Shown here: in pieces, positions 51,237 through 60,534 of the stretch
Layout: each line of letters starts with the position of its first letter
Position numbering within the stretch: position 1 is the first letter of the stretch
Assembly (NCBI RefSeq): GCF_034048115.1
Contig: NZ_CP139145.1
Location: 310,001-374,000, forward strand
Reading direction: 5' to 3'
From: Pseudarthrobacter sp. IC2-21
GTDB taxonomy: Bacteria; Actinomycetota; Actinomycetes; Actinomycetales; Micrococcaceae
Length of the DNA stretch: 64,000 nucleotides
Program-made: the position numbers and the translations under genes
The notes under the pieces: generated by a model
What the model saw: only the letters and a program-made list of their open reading frames with translations
Told to the model about the DNA's origin: nothing
The model's database searches: none

Positions 51237-52301
51237 GTGAAGCAGGCAGCCGTCATTATCGGCGCGGGCATCGGTGGCCTCAGCGCAGCGCGGGCGCTCA
51301 AACGCCATGGCTGGTCGGTGGTGGTCCTCGAACAGAGCCCCGCACTGCCCGCCGCGGGCACCATGCTGGGAATGTGGCCAGCGGCGCTGGAGGCACTGGG
51401 GCGCCTCGGGGTCATGGAAGCACCACGCCGGACCGATGGCTGGGCGCACATTGCTGCTGCAAATACCTCCACCCGGCTGTGGACGCCGTCCGGACGCACG
51501 CTCCTCACAGTCCCCGGCGGAGCTGAACTGCATCTGGTCTCCCGGCCGGCCTTGCTCGCCGCCCTCGCCCAGGACGTGGACATCACCTTCAATACCCACG
51601 TGCTTGAATCCGGACAGATCAGTGACGCCGACCTCGTCGTCGGCGCGGACGGTACCTTCAGCCGCACCCGGCAGGAAATTTTTGGTGCCCGGTTCGCTGC
51701 CCGTCCGCTCGGGGCCGTTGCCTGGCGCGGAACAGTTCAGGCATCGGTCCCGGAATACGGTGAGACGTGGGCCCCGGGCGCACTGTTTGGCATCACGCCG
51801 GCAGGCCCCCAAAGCACCAACTGGTATGCCAGCCTCCGCTCCGGCCAGACATTTGCAGGACCCCACCTTCCGCACCTTCAGAGGTACTTCGGTTCCTGGC
51901 ACCAGGGTGTGCGCCATTTACTGGACAAGATCGACGAGGACACGATTTTGCATCACGGACTTTTCGAGACCCCAAAGCTGGCCTCTCTCTTCAGGGGCCG
52001 GACAGTACTGGTCGGGGATGCTGCCCACGCCATGGCGCCTTTCCTCGGCCGGGGTGCCTGCGAAGCCATAGTTGACGGGGCAACGCTGGGACAATGCGTG
52101 GCGCTGGCACCGTCTGTCGAGGCGGGCCTCGCCGCGTACAACAAAGCCCGCAGGAAACGGACACAACGGCTGGTGCTGTCCTCGCGGTTTATGGGTCAAT
52201 TCGCCATGCTGGATACGGGCGCAGCATCGCGCAACGCGGTGATGGCCGCCGCCGGTTCCATCGCCCGGATCATCACACCCAAGCCGCCAAGCCGCCCGTG
52301 A
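51237..52301 (+). CDS. FAD-dependent monooxygenase
   Basis: This 354-residue protein is of the aromatic-ring hydroxylase (PHBH/UbiH) fold. It has the dinucleotide motif IIGAGIGGLSAARAL (6-20), the DG motif ADLVVGADGTFSRTR, and the GD motif VLVGDAAHAMAPFLGRGAC. It probably hydroxylates a small aromatic or polyketide-like compound with NAD(P)H and O2. The substrate cannot be told. GTG 51237 lies after TAGTCT. It is not obviously linked to a pathway here. Confidence 0.85.
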   Translation: MKQAAVIIGAGIGGLSAARALKRHGWSVVVLEQSPALPAAGTMLGMWPAALEALGRLGVMEAPRRTDGWAHIAAANTSTRLWTPSGRTLLTVPGGAELHLVSRPALLAALAQDVDITFNTHVLESGQISDADLVVGADGTFSRTRQEIFGARFAARPLGAVAWRGTVQASVPEYGETWAPGALFGITPAGPQSTNWYASLRSGQTFAGPHLPHLQRYFGSWHQGVRHLLDKIDEDTILHHGLFETPKLASLFRGRTVLVGDAAHAMAPFLGRGACEAIVDGATLGQCVALAPSVEAGLAAYNKARRKRTQRLVLSSRFMGQFAMLDTGAASRNAVMAAAGSIARIITPKPPSRP

Positions 52302-52505
52302 TTTTTGGCGCGGACGGGCCACCAACGCAGGGTTCCCGACGCCGGGAAGCCGTTCGGGTTCCGGGCTCGGCAAGGACGCTGCCCGGGGTAAGCCGCGTCC
52401 TCCTGCAATAATCGGAACCGATAGTTGCCCGGGGCCGAGGAAGCCCCCGGTCAAACAGGACGCAATGTAAGTTCAGGCCCATCCCACCAGACGAGGCGGA
52501 CATCC

Positions 52506-54731
52506 ATGAAGGCTCCAGACCAGCAGTACGCTCAGTTCTCCGGAACCCAGCGTCCCCCGGGCGCCGGTGATACGGCCGAGCCTGCGTCTGTGGACCGGGA
52601 CCTCCTCCGGCGGCTGGCGGATGCCCATGGTGTCGGCACGTCCTTCCACGGCTGGGACGGACTGCCGCACAGTGTCGCCCCCGGCACCCTGGTCAAAGTC
52701 CTCGCCGCGCTGGGCGTCAGGGCGGACACGAACGAACTGATCAAAGCTGCCCTGGCCGAGGCCGAACTGGCGCCGTGGCGCCGGATGCTGCCCCCCGCCG
52801 TCGTACTTCAACACGGCGAAACTCCGCTGGTCCCCGTCCACGTCCCGGACGGTGCCACCGCGAAGGTGACCGTGCTGCCCGAATCGGGCGCGGGCGAGCC
52901 CGTGGAGGCGGTCCAGCAGGATGTGTGGGTCCCGCCGCGCGATGTGGACGGTGTGCCCACCGGCCGGGCGACGTTCGCCGTACCGGAGGGACTGCCGCTG
53001 GGCTGGCACACGCTGCACGCCGAGTCCGACGGCATAACAGCCGAGTGCGCGCTGGTGGTCGTCCCGGCGCGGCTGAACACTGCCGATTCCTTGGTGGAGC
53101 GACGCGGCTGGGGCCTGTCCACGCAGCTGTACTCGGTCCGGTCGAAACGTTCCTGGGGCATCGGTGACTTCGCTGACTTGGCGGACCTGGCGGCCCTCAG
53201 TGGTGAACGCGGCGCGGATTACGTCCTGGTCAATCCCCTGCACGCGGCGGAGCCCGTCCCGCCGGTCCAGCCCTCGCCGTATTCACCATCAACACGCCGC
53301 TTCTTCAACCCGCTGTACATCCGGGTGGAAGCCATACCCGAACTCGCCTACCTGAAGCCGCGCAAACGCGCCACGATCGACAGGCTCCAGGAGCAGGTCC
53401 AGGGCCTGAACGCCGACGCCGAACGGCTTGACCGGAACGCCGTGTTCGCGGCGAAGCTCCAGACCCTGGAACTGCTCTACCACGCCCGGCGCTCGCCGGC
53501 CCGGCAGGCAGCGTTTGAAGAATTCTGCAGGAGTTCCGGGCCGGGCCTGGACGATTTTGCTCTCTGGTCGGCCATTCGGGAAGACCTTGCGCCGGAGGAC
53601 CCGCTGTGGATGGACCCTGACTGCGCTGTGGGGTCACCGGCGGCCGAGGCGCTCAGGGAAAAGCTAGCCCACCGGATCGGATTCCACCGCTGGCTGCAGT
53701 GGATCTGCGACGAGCAGCTCGAATACGCGCAGCAGACCGCGCGCCGGGCAGGCATGCGACTGGGCGTGGTGCACGATCTGGCCGTGGGTGTTGACCTGAG
53801 CAGTGCCGACGCGTGGACGCTCCGTGGTGTCCTGGCGCCCGGGGTCAGTGTTGGTGCGCCGCCGGACATGTACAACCAGCAGGGCCAGGACTGGAACCAG
53901 CCGCCCTGGCACCCTGCACGCCTCGCGGAGGCTGGCTACGCACCGTTCCGCAACATGCTCTCCACCGTGCTCCGGCATGCCGGCGGCATCCGTGTGGACC
54001 ACATCCTGGGCCTCTTCCGCCTCTGGTGGGTGCCCGCCGGAAACTCACCGCGGGATGGCGCCTACGTCACGTACGACCACAACGCCCTGATCGGCATCCT
54101 GGCCTTGGAGGCCCAGCGCGCCGGGGCCGTGGTGATCGGGGAGGACCTCGGGACGTTCGAACCGTGGGTGCGCGACTACCTCGCTGACCGCGGCATCCTG
54201 GGCACGTCCATTCTCTGGTTCGAGAACGACGGCGACTCTCCGCTGCCGCCGGAGCGGTACCGTACGCAGGCGCTCGCCAGCGTCAACACCCACGACCTGC
54301 CGCCCACGGCCGGCTATCTTGCGGGGGACCATGTGGCGCTCCGGAGCAGGCTGGGACTGCTGGAACGGTCCGAAGCCGAGGAACGGGCGGACCATGATGC
54401 CACCCTCGAGAAGATGATGGGGTTGCTGCGCGAACGCGGGCTGCTGCCTGACGGCGGCGTTGGCGACGACCACGGGAGCGAGGAGCGCACCATCGAGGCG
54501 CTGCACCGCCTCCTTGCCCAGACGCCGTCGATACTGCTCGGCGTCGCGTTGGTTGACGCGGTGGGGGAGCGGCGCGTGCAGAACCAGCCCGGCACCACCG
54601 AAGCGCTCTATCCGAACTGGCAGGTTCCGCTGGGTGACCCGGCCGGCAAGCCCGTGTTCATCGATGACCTCCCAGGCAACGCCAGGTTCAACTCGCTCCT
54701 CGCCGCAGTGTCGGAGTCATTGGGCAGGTAG
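52506..54731 (+). CDS. malQ: 4-alpha-glucanotransferase (amylomaltase)
   Basis: MalQ moves glucan segments between maltodextrins. The 741-residue product has the extended actinobacterial N-terminal beta domain (about 1-190) and the GH77 barrel. The catalytic nucleophile is Asp498 in IRVDHILGLF, the acid/base is Glu546 in GEDLGTF, and the third Asp lies in NTHDLPPTAGY. ATG 52506 has GAGG upstream, and the frame before it is non-coding. The 204-base gap upstream holds a small hairpin (52333-52348) and no gene. Confidence 0.95.
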   Translation: MKAPDQQYAQFSGTQRPPGAGDTAEPASVDRDLLRRLADAHGVGTSFHGWDGLPHSVAPGTLVKVLAALGVRADTNELIKAALAEAELAPWRRMLPPAVVLQHGETPLVPVHVPDGATAKVTVLPESGAGEPVEAVQQDVWVPPRDVDGVPTGRATFAVPEGLPLGWHTLHAESDGITAECALVVVPARLNTADSLVERRGWGLSTQLYSVRSKRSWGIGDFADLADLAALSGERGADYVLVNPLHAAEPVPPVQPSPYSPSTRRFFNPLYIRVEAIPELAYLKPRKRATIDRLQEQVQGLNADAERLDRNAVFAAKLQTLELLYHARRSPARQAAFEEFCRSSGPGLDDFALWSAIREDLAPEDPLWMDPDCAVGSPAAEALREKLAHRIGFHRWLQWICDEQLEYAQQTARRAGMRLGVVHDLAVGVDLSSADAWTLRGVLAPGVSVGAPPDMYNQQGQDWNQPPWHPARLAEAGYAPFRNMLSTVLRHAGGIRVDHILGLFRLWWVPAGNSPRDGAYVTYDHNALIGILALEAQRAGAVVIGEDLGTFEPWVRDYLADRGILGTSILWFENDGDSPLPPERYRTQALASVNTHDLPPTAGYLAGDHVALRSRLGLLERSEAEERADHDATLEKMMGLLRERGLLPDGGVGDDHGSEERTIEALHRLLAQTPSILLGVALVDAVGERRVQNQPGTTEALYPNWQVPLGDPAGKPVFIDDLPGNARFNSLLAAVSESLGR

Positions 54732-54745
54732 GGCCCGGTACCGTG

Positions 54746-54764
54746 GGGGCTGGCGGCCAGCCCC
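54746..54764 (+). terminator. Hairpin after malQ
   Basis: GGGGCTGGC (54746-54754) mirrors GCCAGCCCC (54756-54764) around one base, so 8 pairs can form with a three-base loop. It follows the malQ stop by 14 bases. There is no T-run. Confidence 0.45.
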
Positions 54765-54829
54765 GGGCCGGGGCGAGAATGTGAGCAACCGGCCGGAAAG
54801 TCCTTCGGCGGCTGCACGGGAGGAAGCGC

Positions 54830-55738
54830 ATGGGCGACGGACCAGTCCTGGTGGTGGGCGGTACCGGCATGCTGGGGAGCCAGGTTGTCAAAGAGCTCCT
54901 CGGCCGCGGTAAAAAAGTCCGGGCTCTGGTGCGGCCGGGGTCAGACGCCTCCCGGGTGGAAGCAGCCGGCGCACAGGTTGCCCGCGGCGACATGATGGAT
55001 CCGGCGTCGCTGTCGCGGGCCATGGAGGGCGCCGACGCCGTCATCACCACGGCGGCCGGGTACACCCGGCACCGCAAGGGTGATACCAGTGCCACCGACA
55101 GTGAAGGCAACACCAACCTTGTGGAGGCGGCTAGCCGCTCGGGGATACGGCGGTTCGTCCTCACCAGCATCCTCACCTGCGATCAGACTCCTCAGGTGCC
55201 GCACTTCTGGCACAAGAAACTCGCGGAGGACCGGCTGGAGCACCTCGGTGTTCCGTTCGTGGCGCTTCGTCCGGGTGCTTTCCTGGACCAGGTCACCCGC
55301 TTCGGCGGGGACCCCATCGACAAGCGGCGGCTCATCTGGTTCGGTTCGGCCCGGATCCCGTTGACGTTTGTGCACACTGCGCATTTGGCAGATTATCTCG
55401 CCGCCGCCGTCGATATTCCCGGGATGGAAGGCCGGCGCGTCGATATCGGCTGGGACCGCGCGGTAAGCATGCAGGAAATTGCAGACATTGCGGGCCGGCT
55501 CACTGGCAAGACCATTCGCGTCCGTTCGGTGCCCGCCGGTTTGCTGCGGGCCGCAGGGACAGTGCTGGCCCCGGTCAACCCGATGGCCAAAGACATGGAA
55601 GCCATGATCGACTGGTTCCAGACCGGGCGCTATGTTGCCGACACCACCCTGCAACAGCAGTTCTTCGGGACGCCTCCCACCGCCGAGGATGCCGTCCGCC
55701 GACTCATTTCCGATCTTGGGCATCGTCCTGAGTCCTGA
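54830..55738 (+). CDS. NAD(P)-binding protein, NmrA/atypical SDR type
   Basis: This 302-residue atypical short-chain dehydrogenase has the Rossmann motif VLVVGGTGMLGSQVV (6-20), a DMMDPASL segment, and FVLTSIL, but no YxxxK catalytic pair. This is typical of NmrA-like NAD(P) sensors and isomerase relatives. ATG 54830 has GGGAGGAAG seven bases upstream. The gene downstream starts 16 bases after the stop and may be cotranscribed. The substrate is unknown. Confidence 0.8.
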   Translation: MGDGPVLVVGGTGMLGSQVVKELLGRGKKVRALVRPGSDASRVEAAGAQVARGDMMDPASLSRAMEGADAVITTAAGYTRHRKGDTSATDSEGNTNLVEAASRSGIRRFVLTSILTCDQTPQVPHFWHKKLAEDRLEHLGVPFVALRPGAFLDQVTRFGGDPIDKRRLIWFGSARIPLTFVHTAHLADYLAAAVDIPGMEGRRVDIGWDRAVSMQEIADIAGRLTGKTIRVRSVPAGLLRAAGTVLAPVNPMAKDMEAMIDWFQTGRYVADTTLQQQFFGTPPTAEDAVRRLISDLGHRPES

Positions 55739-55754
55739 GTTGAGAAGGGTTGCC

Positions 55755-56618
55755 ATGGTAGGCTCTGTGGGCTGTGAATCCGCTTCCAGTGCAGTGTCCG
55801 TTGCGGCCATCGAGGACCGGCTGCGGACGGCCGGCTGTGTATTTGCCGAGGATGAGGCCCGGCTCCTGGTGGCCGCCGGGGGGTCTCCCGCTGACGTTGC
55901 CGCTCTCGTGGAGCGTCGGGTGTCCGGCTATCCGCTCGAGTACATTGTGGGGTGGGCAGAATTTGCTGGCCTGAGGATTGAACTCGACGCCGGCGTTTTC
56001 GTTCCACGGCGCCGCACCGAACTCATGGTCAACGAAGCCGTGGCGCTCTTGTCCAAGGATGCGGTTCACGGGTCCCCTGCTCGGGTGACGAGGCAGCAGA
56101 TTCCCGCACGAGCCGCTGTTGTTGTTGTTGATCTGTGCTGCGGGTCCGGTGCGGCAGGCGCTGCCATCGCGTCCAGGCTTGAACGGCTCGAACTGCATGG
56201 TGCGGATGTTGACCCGGCTGCCGTAGCGTGTGCGGCCCGCAACGTTGCGAAAGTGGGTGGGGCAGTTCACCAGGGTGATCTCTACGACGCCCTTCCCGCT
56301 TCCCTCAGGGGCAAAATTTCCGTACTGACAGCGAATGCCCCGTATGTTCCGACGGCTGAGATCGCGACCATGCCCCGCGAGGCACGGGACTACGAGCCTC
56401 TGCTATCGCTCGACGGCGGCGCGGACGGCCTCGATCTGCATCGCCGGGTGGCAGAGGGGGCCTCGGAGTGGCTGCGGGCCGGAGGGCATCTCATCATTGA
56501 AACAAGTGATCGCCAGGCCGGAGACACAGCATCCATCATGTCCGCTGCCGGACTCGCCGTCCGCATTGTCAGGTCAGAAGAACTCGACGGCACCGTAGCG
56601 GTTGGCCGAATAGGCTAA
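55755..56618 (+). CDS. PrmC-related N5-glutamine methyltransferase family protein
   Basis: This 287-residue SAM-dependent methyltransferase is related to PrmC/HemK. The SAM motif is VVVDLCCGSGAAGAAIA, and the substrate-glutamine motif reads NAPYVP instead of NPPY. A helical N-terminal domain with VERRVSGYPLEYIVGWAEFAGL is present. This matches the actinobacterial PrmC-related subfamily of unknown target rather than housekeeping PrmC. ATG 55755 has AAGGG six bases upstream. Confidence 0.82.
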   Translation: MVGSVGCESASSAVSVAAIEDRLRTAGCVFAEDEARLLVAAGGSPADVAALVERRVSGYPLEYIVGWAEFAGLRIELDAGVFVPRRRTELMVNEAVALLSKDAVHGSPARVTRQQIPARAAVVVVDLCCGSGAAGAAIASRLERLELHGADVDPAAVACAARNVAKVGGAVHQGDLYDALPASLRGKISVLTANAPYVPTAEIATMPREARDYEPLLSLDGGADGLDLHRRVAEGASEWLRAGGHLIIETSDRQAGDTASIMSAAGLAVRIVRSEELDGTVAVGRIG

Positions 56619-56639
56619 CCTCTTCCCCCGCCGTTTACT

Positions 56640-56667
56640 CAGTTCGCGTTTAACAGTTTGCGTTTAA
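56640..56667. repeat. Two tandem 14-bp units
   Basis: CAGTTCGCGTTTAA (56640-56653) and CAGTTTGCGTTTAA (56654-56667) are adjacent and differ at one base. A third partial unit (CCGTTTGC) follows. They lie between the convergent methyltransferase and HNH genes. The repeats are AT-rich compared with their surroundings. Confidence 0.6.
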
Positions 56668-56737
56668 CCGTTTGCAGGCTTGCGTCGGCAGGGGCCCATG
56701 CCGGCGCGGCAACCGAGTTACCCCTGCTCGACCCTGC

Positions 56738-58486
56738 CTATTCGCGTTGTGGGGGCGGGGGCGGTTTGAAGTACTGGTTTTGTCGGGGTCTTTGAGTGGG
56801 GTCGATGTGGCGTGGCGGTGTGAACCAGGGGGTGCCGTGGCCGGCTTGGATGGTCCACTGTTCTTTGTGGATGAGGTGGTGGTGATGGGAACACAGGAGT
56901 ACGCCGTTGCTGACATTGGTTGGTCCGTCTTGTGACCAGTAGGTGATGTGGTGGGCTTCGCACCATGGGGCGGGGATGGTGCAGTTGGGGAAGGCACAGC
57001 CTTGGTCGCGAGCGGTGAGGGCGAGGCGTTGCGCGGCTGTAAAGAGCCGGTTCCTGCGGCCAAGGTCCAGGATTTCCCCGTGGGTGCCGAGGAGTACGGG
57101 GATGACATCGGCGTCGCAGGCAAGTTTTCTGATGGTGGCCGCTGCCACAGGCCCGGTGAAGACATAACTCCCGGTGCCTTGACCGGTGCCTTGGCCGGCG
57201 CCCGGGGTGATGCCCGGGCCGGATGCGGGGCTGGCTCCGGCGCCAGGGCCAGCGGCGGACGGGATGTGGGGCAGCAGGTCCTGGTAGTTGATGGTGGCGA
57301 GGATCTGGGGTCGGTTTCCGCCGGCTGTGGGCAATTTGTCCGTGGTGAGCGCTGCCTTGAAGGCGGTGACGATCCCGTCGAGTTGTTTCTGGGAGCGGGT
57401 GCGCCGGTCAAGGTCCGGGCCGCTGCCCTCCCACGCGCTGCCGCCTGCCCGTGCCCCGGCATCTTCCTGGCCGCCTCCAACGTTAGCTGCATCATTGCCG
57501 CTGGCCGCGTGGTCGGGCGCAGATTGGCGGGTGCGGGGGTTGGTGGCTGCGTTCATGATGGTGGCGAAATATTCGTATTGGTCAGTGGTGGCGAAGATTT
57601 CGAGGTGATGAAGGCCGTGGCGGGGCCGGCGGATGAATGCGCCCTGGGTGTGGCGAAGTGCTTCTTCGGTGGGTTCGGTGCCATCGGCATCGAGGGTATC
57701 GGCCCAGCGCCGGGCGACTCGGGCGACGAAATCCGGGTCGGCATTAGCGGCTGTCCGGGTTAGGTCGTGTTCGATCCGGTGGAGGGTCTCGGCGGTGGTG
57801 TGGTGCTTAAGGCGGTCCAGGGTGGCGCTGATGATGGTTCCGGTCCGCGAGGACAATACCGGCCCGGGGCTTGCCGGTGCGGCGAGCTGGTTGACGTCTT
57901 CGGTGCTGGCTTCTGCGGTGCCGGCGGGTGCAAAAGCTGCGGCGAGGTGTTCGTGTGCCGGCCCAATCCGGTCCCCGGTGAGCGTGGTTTCGGGCAGGAT
58001 GGCATGGGCGAGGTGGAGCCGCCGTTTGGCTTCGCCGAGCCCGATCCGCAGCCGGACTCGCAGGAACTCGGCGGTAGTTTTGCAACCGTCATCGGCAGGC
58101 GATGTGGGGACCGGTATGGCGGCAGCAGGCAGGGCGGGGCCGATGGCGGGCCACGCTGCGTCGGTTTCATTCAGGGTTTCGGTGCCGTTATCCCAGCCTG
58201 TGACCCAGGTCCTGGCAGCCCGGGTTGTTGCGGCGGAAATGATGGCCTGGGTGCGAGTGCGGTCCACAGTTCCGGCGGCGAGAATCTGGAGGTAGTCCAC
58301 GGACCGTGAGAGCTCCTCGGCCTGGGCGGCGAATTCGGCGGCCTCGGCGTAGTCCGCCATGGCCAGTTGCTCCGGAACCGCAGCCAGCGCGGCACTGACT
58401 ACGGCGATGGCGGTCGCCAAGCTCACGGGCGCCGGAACGGCGGCGCTGCCGCCATTCCCCATGAGCCGCTCCGTCAAAGCCTCCAT
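56738..58486 (-). CDS. DUF222 / HNH endonuclease-domain protein (13E12 family)
   Basis: This 582-residue protein has the helical DUF222 domain (about 30-400) and a C-terminal HNH nuclease motif (CEAHHITYWSQDG ... NGVLLCSHHHHLIHKEQW, about residues 505-545). Several to many copies occur in Arthrobacter and Mycobacterium genomes, and their role is unclear. The central linker is rich in Gly, Ala and Pro (about 400-450). It is likely a selfish or mobile-linked family, but no inteins or terminal repeats are visible here. Confidence 0.88.
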   Translation of the reverse strand: MEALTERLMGNGGSAAVPAPVSLATAIAVVSAALAAVPEQLAMADYAEAAEFAAQAEELSRSVDYLQILAAGTVDRTRTQAIISAATTRAARTWVTGWDNGTETLNETDAAWPAIGPALPAAAIPVPTSPADDGCKTTAEFLRVRLRIGLGEAKRRLHLAHAILPETTLTGDRIGPAHEHLAAAFAPAGTAEASTEDVNQLAAPASPGPVLSSRTGTIISATLDRLKHHTTAETLHRIEHDLTRTAANADPDFVARVARRWADTLDADGTEPTEEALRHTQGAFIRRPRHGLHHLEIFATTDQYEYFATIMNAATNPRTRQSAPDHAASGNDAANVGGGQEDAGARAGGSAWEGSGPDLDRRTRSQKQLDGIVTAFKAALTTDKLPTAGGNRPQILATINYQDLLPHIPSAAGPGAGASPASGPGITPGAGQGTGQGTGSYVFTGPVAAATIRKLACDADVIPVLLGTHGEILDLGRRNRLFTAAQRLALTARDQGCAFPNCTIPAPWCEAHHITYWSQDGPTNVSNGVLLCSHHHHLIHKEQWTIQAGHGTPWFTPPRHIDPTQRPRQNQYFKPPPPPQRE

Positions 58487-58634
58487 AGGAATACTCTGCC
58501 GTAGGGGTCTGACATTATTGCCGGCGTGGAACCTTCCGGCGCAGCTCCCGAGGGTCCGCTGATTTGTACCGGCCCTGATTCAGTGATCCAGAGCCTTCGC
58601 CGGTTGGAGCTGTCCGGAGGCCACGGCTGAAGGC

Positions 58635-59333
58635 TCAGGCCGGAATGGTTTCGATCATCGACGACATCAGGGCGGACATCTTGATGTTCGTCACCACGAT
58701 ATTGAGGACGAAAACGGCGATCAGGACCCAGATGGGCACCAGTCCCCGTCCCCGGGCTACCTTCGCCATGATGACGGAGCGTCCGATGACATACACGCCG
58801 CTGCTGAGGAAGCTCCATGCCCAATGGAACGGCCTGACAACGCCGTCCCTGGTGAGCCGTTGCGAGTCGAACCACGCAAGCACAATTGAAGCCGCGTAGG
58901 CGGCAAAGCCCGAGAAAAGGAGCAGGAAATAGGCCGGAGTGAAAAGCGACCAAGGGTCCAGCGTCTGCTGCCGACCCACTCGGATGAATCTGAATTCCGG
59001 GGTCCAGAGCAGCAGAAGAACCGTGGACAGCAGGGGCAGCAGGGTGATGACCCAAATCAGCGGGTTGTAGACGGGGGCGTCGCGCCTGAGGAGCGGACGC
59101 TCAGAGGTAAAACCGACGTTCGCATGAGGACCGCCGGGATAACCAGCCTGGGTGTAGGGGTTGGTCCCCGCGTAGGGGCTGGTACCGGCCGGCCATCCCT
59201 GAAGGACCGGCTGGGCGGGTGTGCTGAACTGGTCGGTCCACGCGAAACCGTCCCACCAGCGGAGCCGTCCAGTGCCGGCAGGATCCGTGTACCACCCCGG
59301 GGGGGCAGCCGGAATGTTGCCTGAAGTGCTCAT
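58635..59333 (-). CDS. DUF2510 membrane protein
   Basis: The 232-residue product starts with a DUF2510 motif (APPGWYTDPAGTGRLRWWDGFAWT, residues 10-33), then a Gly/Pro/Tyr-rich linker. About five membrane segments follow, at roughly 105-125, 140-160, 170-185, 195-205 and 212-230. DUF2510 is an actinobacterial membrane-facing motif of unknown function. ATG 59333 is preferred because the family opens with this motif; the extension to 59417 is Gly/Arg-rich. Confidence 0.8.
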   Translation of the reverse strand: MSTSGNIPAAPPGWYTDPAGTGRLRWWDGFAWTDQFSTPAQPVLQGWPAGTSPYAGTNPYTQAGYPGGPHANVGFTSERPLLRRDAPVYNPLIWVITLLPLLSTVLLLLWTPEFRFIRVGRQQTLDPWSLFTPAYFLLLFSGFAAYAASIVLAWFDSQRLTRDGVVRPFHWAWSFLSSGVYVIGRSVIMAKVARGRGLVPIWVLIAVFVLNIVVTNIKMSALMSSMIETIPA

Positions 59334-59522
59334 GCGTACCCCCGAATATCCCGGCCGGCCCGTTAGGCCCCGGTGGTTGCCATCACCTGAGACGCCACCG
59401 GCCGCCGCGTCCCCCAAGGATCGCGACGGCCAGCAAGGTCAATTAGTTTTAGCACAGTTCCCGCAGGGCATTGTTCCCCTGCGGCGGCGGAGCCGTTCCG
59501 TACCCGTCAGGAAGACACAGGG

Positions 59523-60023
59523 TCACTCCCGCCGGTGGTCAACGTTCGTGGCTGCGCCGGCAGGAGTGGCGCCACCCTCATCGGACCAGTCCTGGCCCTG
59601 GTTGTCGTTGAGGGCCGGGTCCGATTCAACATCAGAGGTGCCCAGGTTCACCGTTTCCGGGTGCGTGCTGTGGGCGGGGATGTGGTCCCCGGCGGCGCCG
59701 GTCTGGTCCCCGGCGATGCCGGACGCACTCTGTGGGGCGCCGGCGTCGGACGTCTTTGCCTTGCCGTTGCCGGACGCATCATGGTGAGCCGCGGACCCGA
59801 TCATGGTGCCCGCACGGCGGGCCGCCTCGCCAAGTTGGTCGGCAACCCCGGGAGCCTTTTCCTTGATGGCCTCCGTGGCGGCGCTGACCTTGTCCTGGAC
59901 GGGCTTACTGTCCCAGATGCCCGCCGCCCTTGACTTGAGTTTGTCGTAAGCTGCCCGTCCGGACCGGGATCCCAAGACGTAGCCTGCTGCAATGCCAATG
60001 CCCAAAAGAAGTTTCGATTTCAT
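59523..60023 (-). CDS. YtxH-like small stress protein
   Basis: The 166-residue product has a short hydrophobic N-terminus (LLLGIGIAAGYVLGSRSGR) followed by a charged amphipathic helix (YDKLKSRAAGIWDSKPVQDKVSAAT) and a long disordered Gly/Ala/Asp/Ser tail. This is the layout of YtxH-type general-stress proteins. It is followed on the same strand by nothing before 59333 and is preceded by a GlsB-family gene. Confidence 0.7.
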   Translation of the reverse strand: MKSKLLLGIGIAAGYVLGSRSGRAAYDKLKSRAAGIWDSKPVQDKVSAATEAIKEKAPGVADQLGEAARRAGTMIGSAAHHDASGNGKAKTSDAGAPQSASGIAGDQTGAAGDHIPAHSTHPETVNLGTSDVESDPALNDNQGQDWSDEGGATPAGAATNVDHRRE

Positions 60024-60080
60024 GATGAACTCCTGCCCGATAAGAAGGTGTCACGCTCCGGCTTGAATAGCCGGGGGAAA

Positions 60081-60118
60081 GAAAACCGGCCCAGGGAGGT
60101 GTCCCGGGGCCGGTTTTC
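60081..60118 (-). terminator. Rho-independent terminator of the GlsB-family gene
   Basis: On the minus strand GAAAACCGGCCC (60118-60107) pairs with GGGCCGGTTTTC (60092-60081) and is followed by TTTCC. It lies 15 bases after the stop at 60134. Confidence 0.8.
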
Positions 60119-60133
60119 AGGCCGGTAACGAAG

Positions 60134-60400
60134 TTAGCTGCGAGCGCTGCGCTTCGTGACCAGGCCGTAGATCAGCAGCACGATGATCGAACCGACGATC
60201 GCGAGCAGCCAGGTCTGGATCGAGAAGAAATCCTGCAGCGGCGCATTGAAGAGCAGGCCACCAAGCCAGCCGCCGAGGAACGCTCCGACTACACCGAGCA
60301 GCAAGGTGATGAAAATGCCGCCACCCTGCCGGCCGGGAAGGATCGCCTTAGCGATAGCACCGGCAATAAGGCCAAGAATCAGAAATCCAAAGAAGCCCAT
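60134..60400 (-). CDS. GlsB/YeaQ/YmgE family stress membrane protein
   Basis: This 88-residue protein of the transglycosylase-associated (YeaQ/YmgE/GlsB) family has three hydrophobic segments with a Gly-rich pattern (ILGLIAGAIAKAILPG, GVVGAFLGGWLGGLLF, LLAIVGSIIVLLIYGLV). Members are induced by general stress; the biochemical role is unknown. It ends in a good terminator. Confidence 0.92.
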   Translation of the reverse strand: MGFFGFLILGLIAGAIAKAILPGRQGGGIFITLLLGVVGAFLGGWLGGLLFNAPLQDFFSIQTWLLAIVGSIIVLLIYGLVTKRSARS

Positions 60401-60471
60401 TTTTGTCGTTCCCTCTTCCTAAGTCAGGGAGGTGCCCGGATCCCGGGTACGCTTCATCCCTCTGCCTCAAT

Positions 60472-60487
60472 ACTAATCATGCTTAGT
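60472..60487. promoter_or_regulatory. 16-bp imperfect palindrome upstream of the GlsB-family gene
   Basis: ACTAATCATGCTTAGT has seven matching pairs of eight and lies about 75 bases before ATG 60400. On the minus strand a TAGTAT -10-like box overlaps its downstream edge, so it could be an operator. Confidence 0.35.
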
Positions 60488-60534
60488 TTCTTTTCGCCAC
60501 TCCGGATCCCGGTGGAGGGCCCGTTCAGGGCCGT

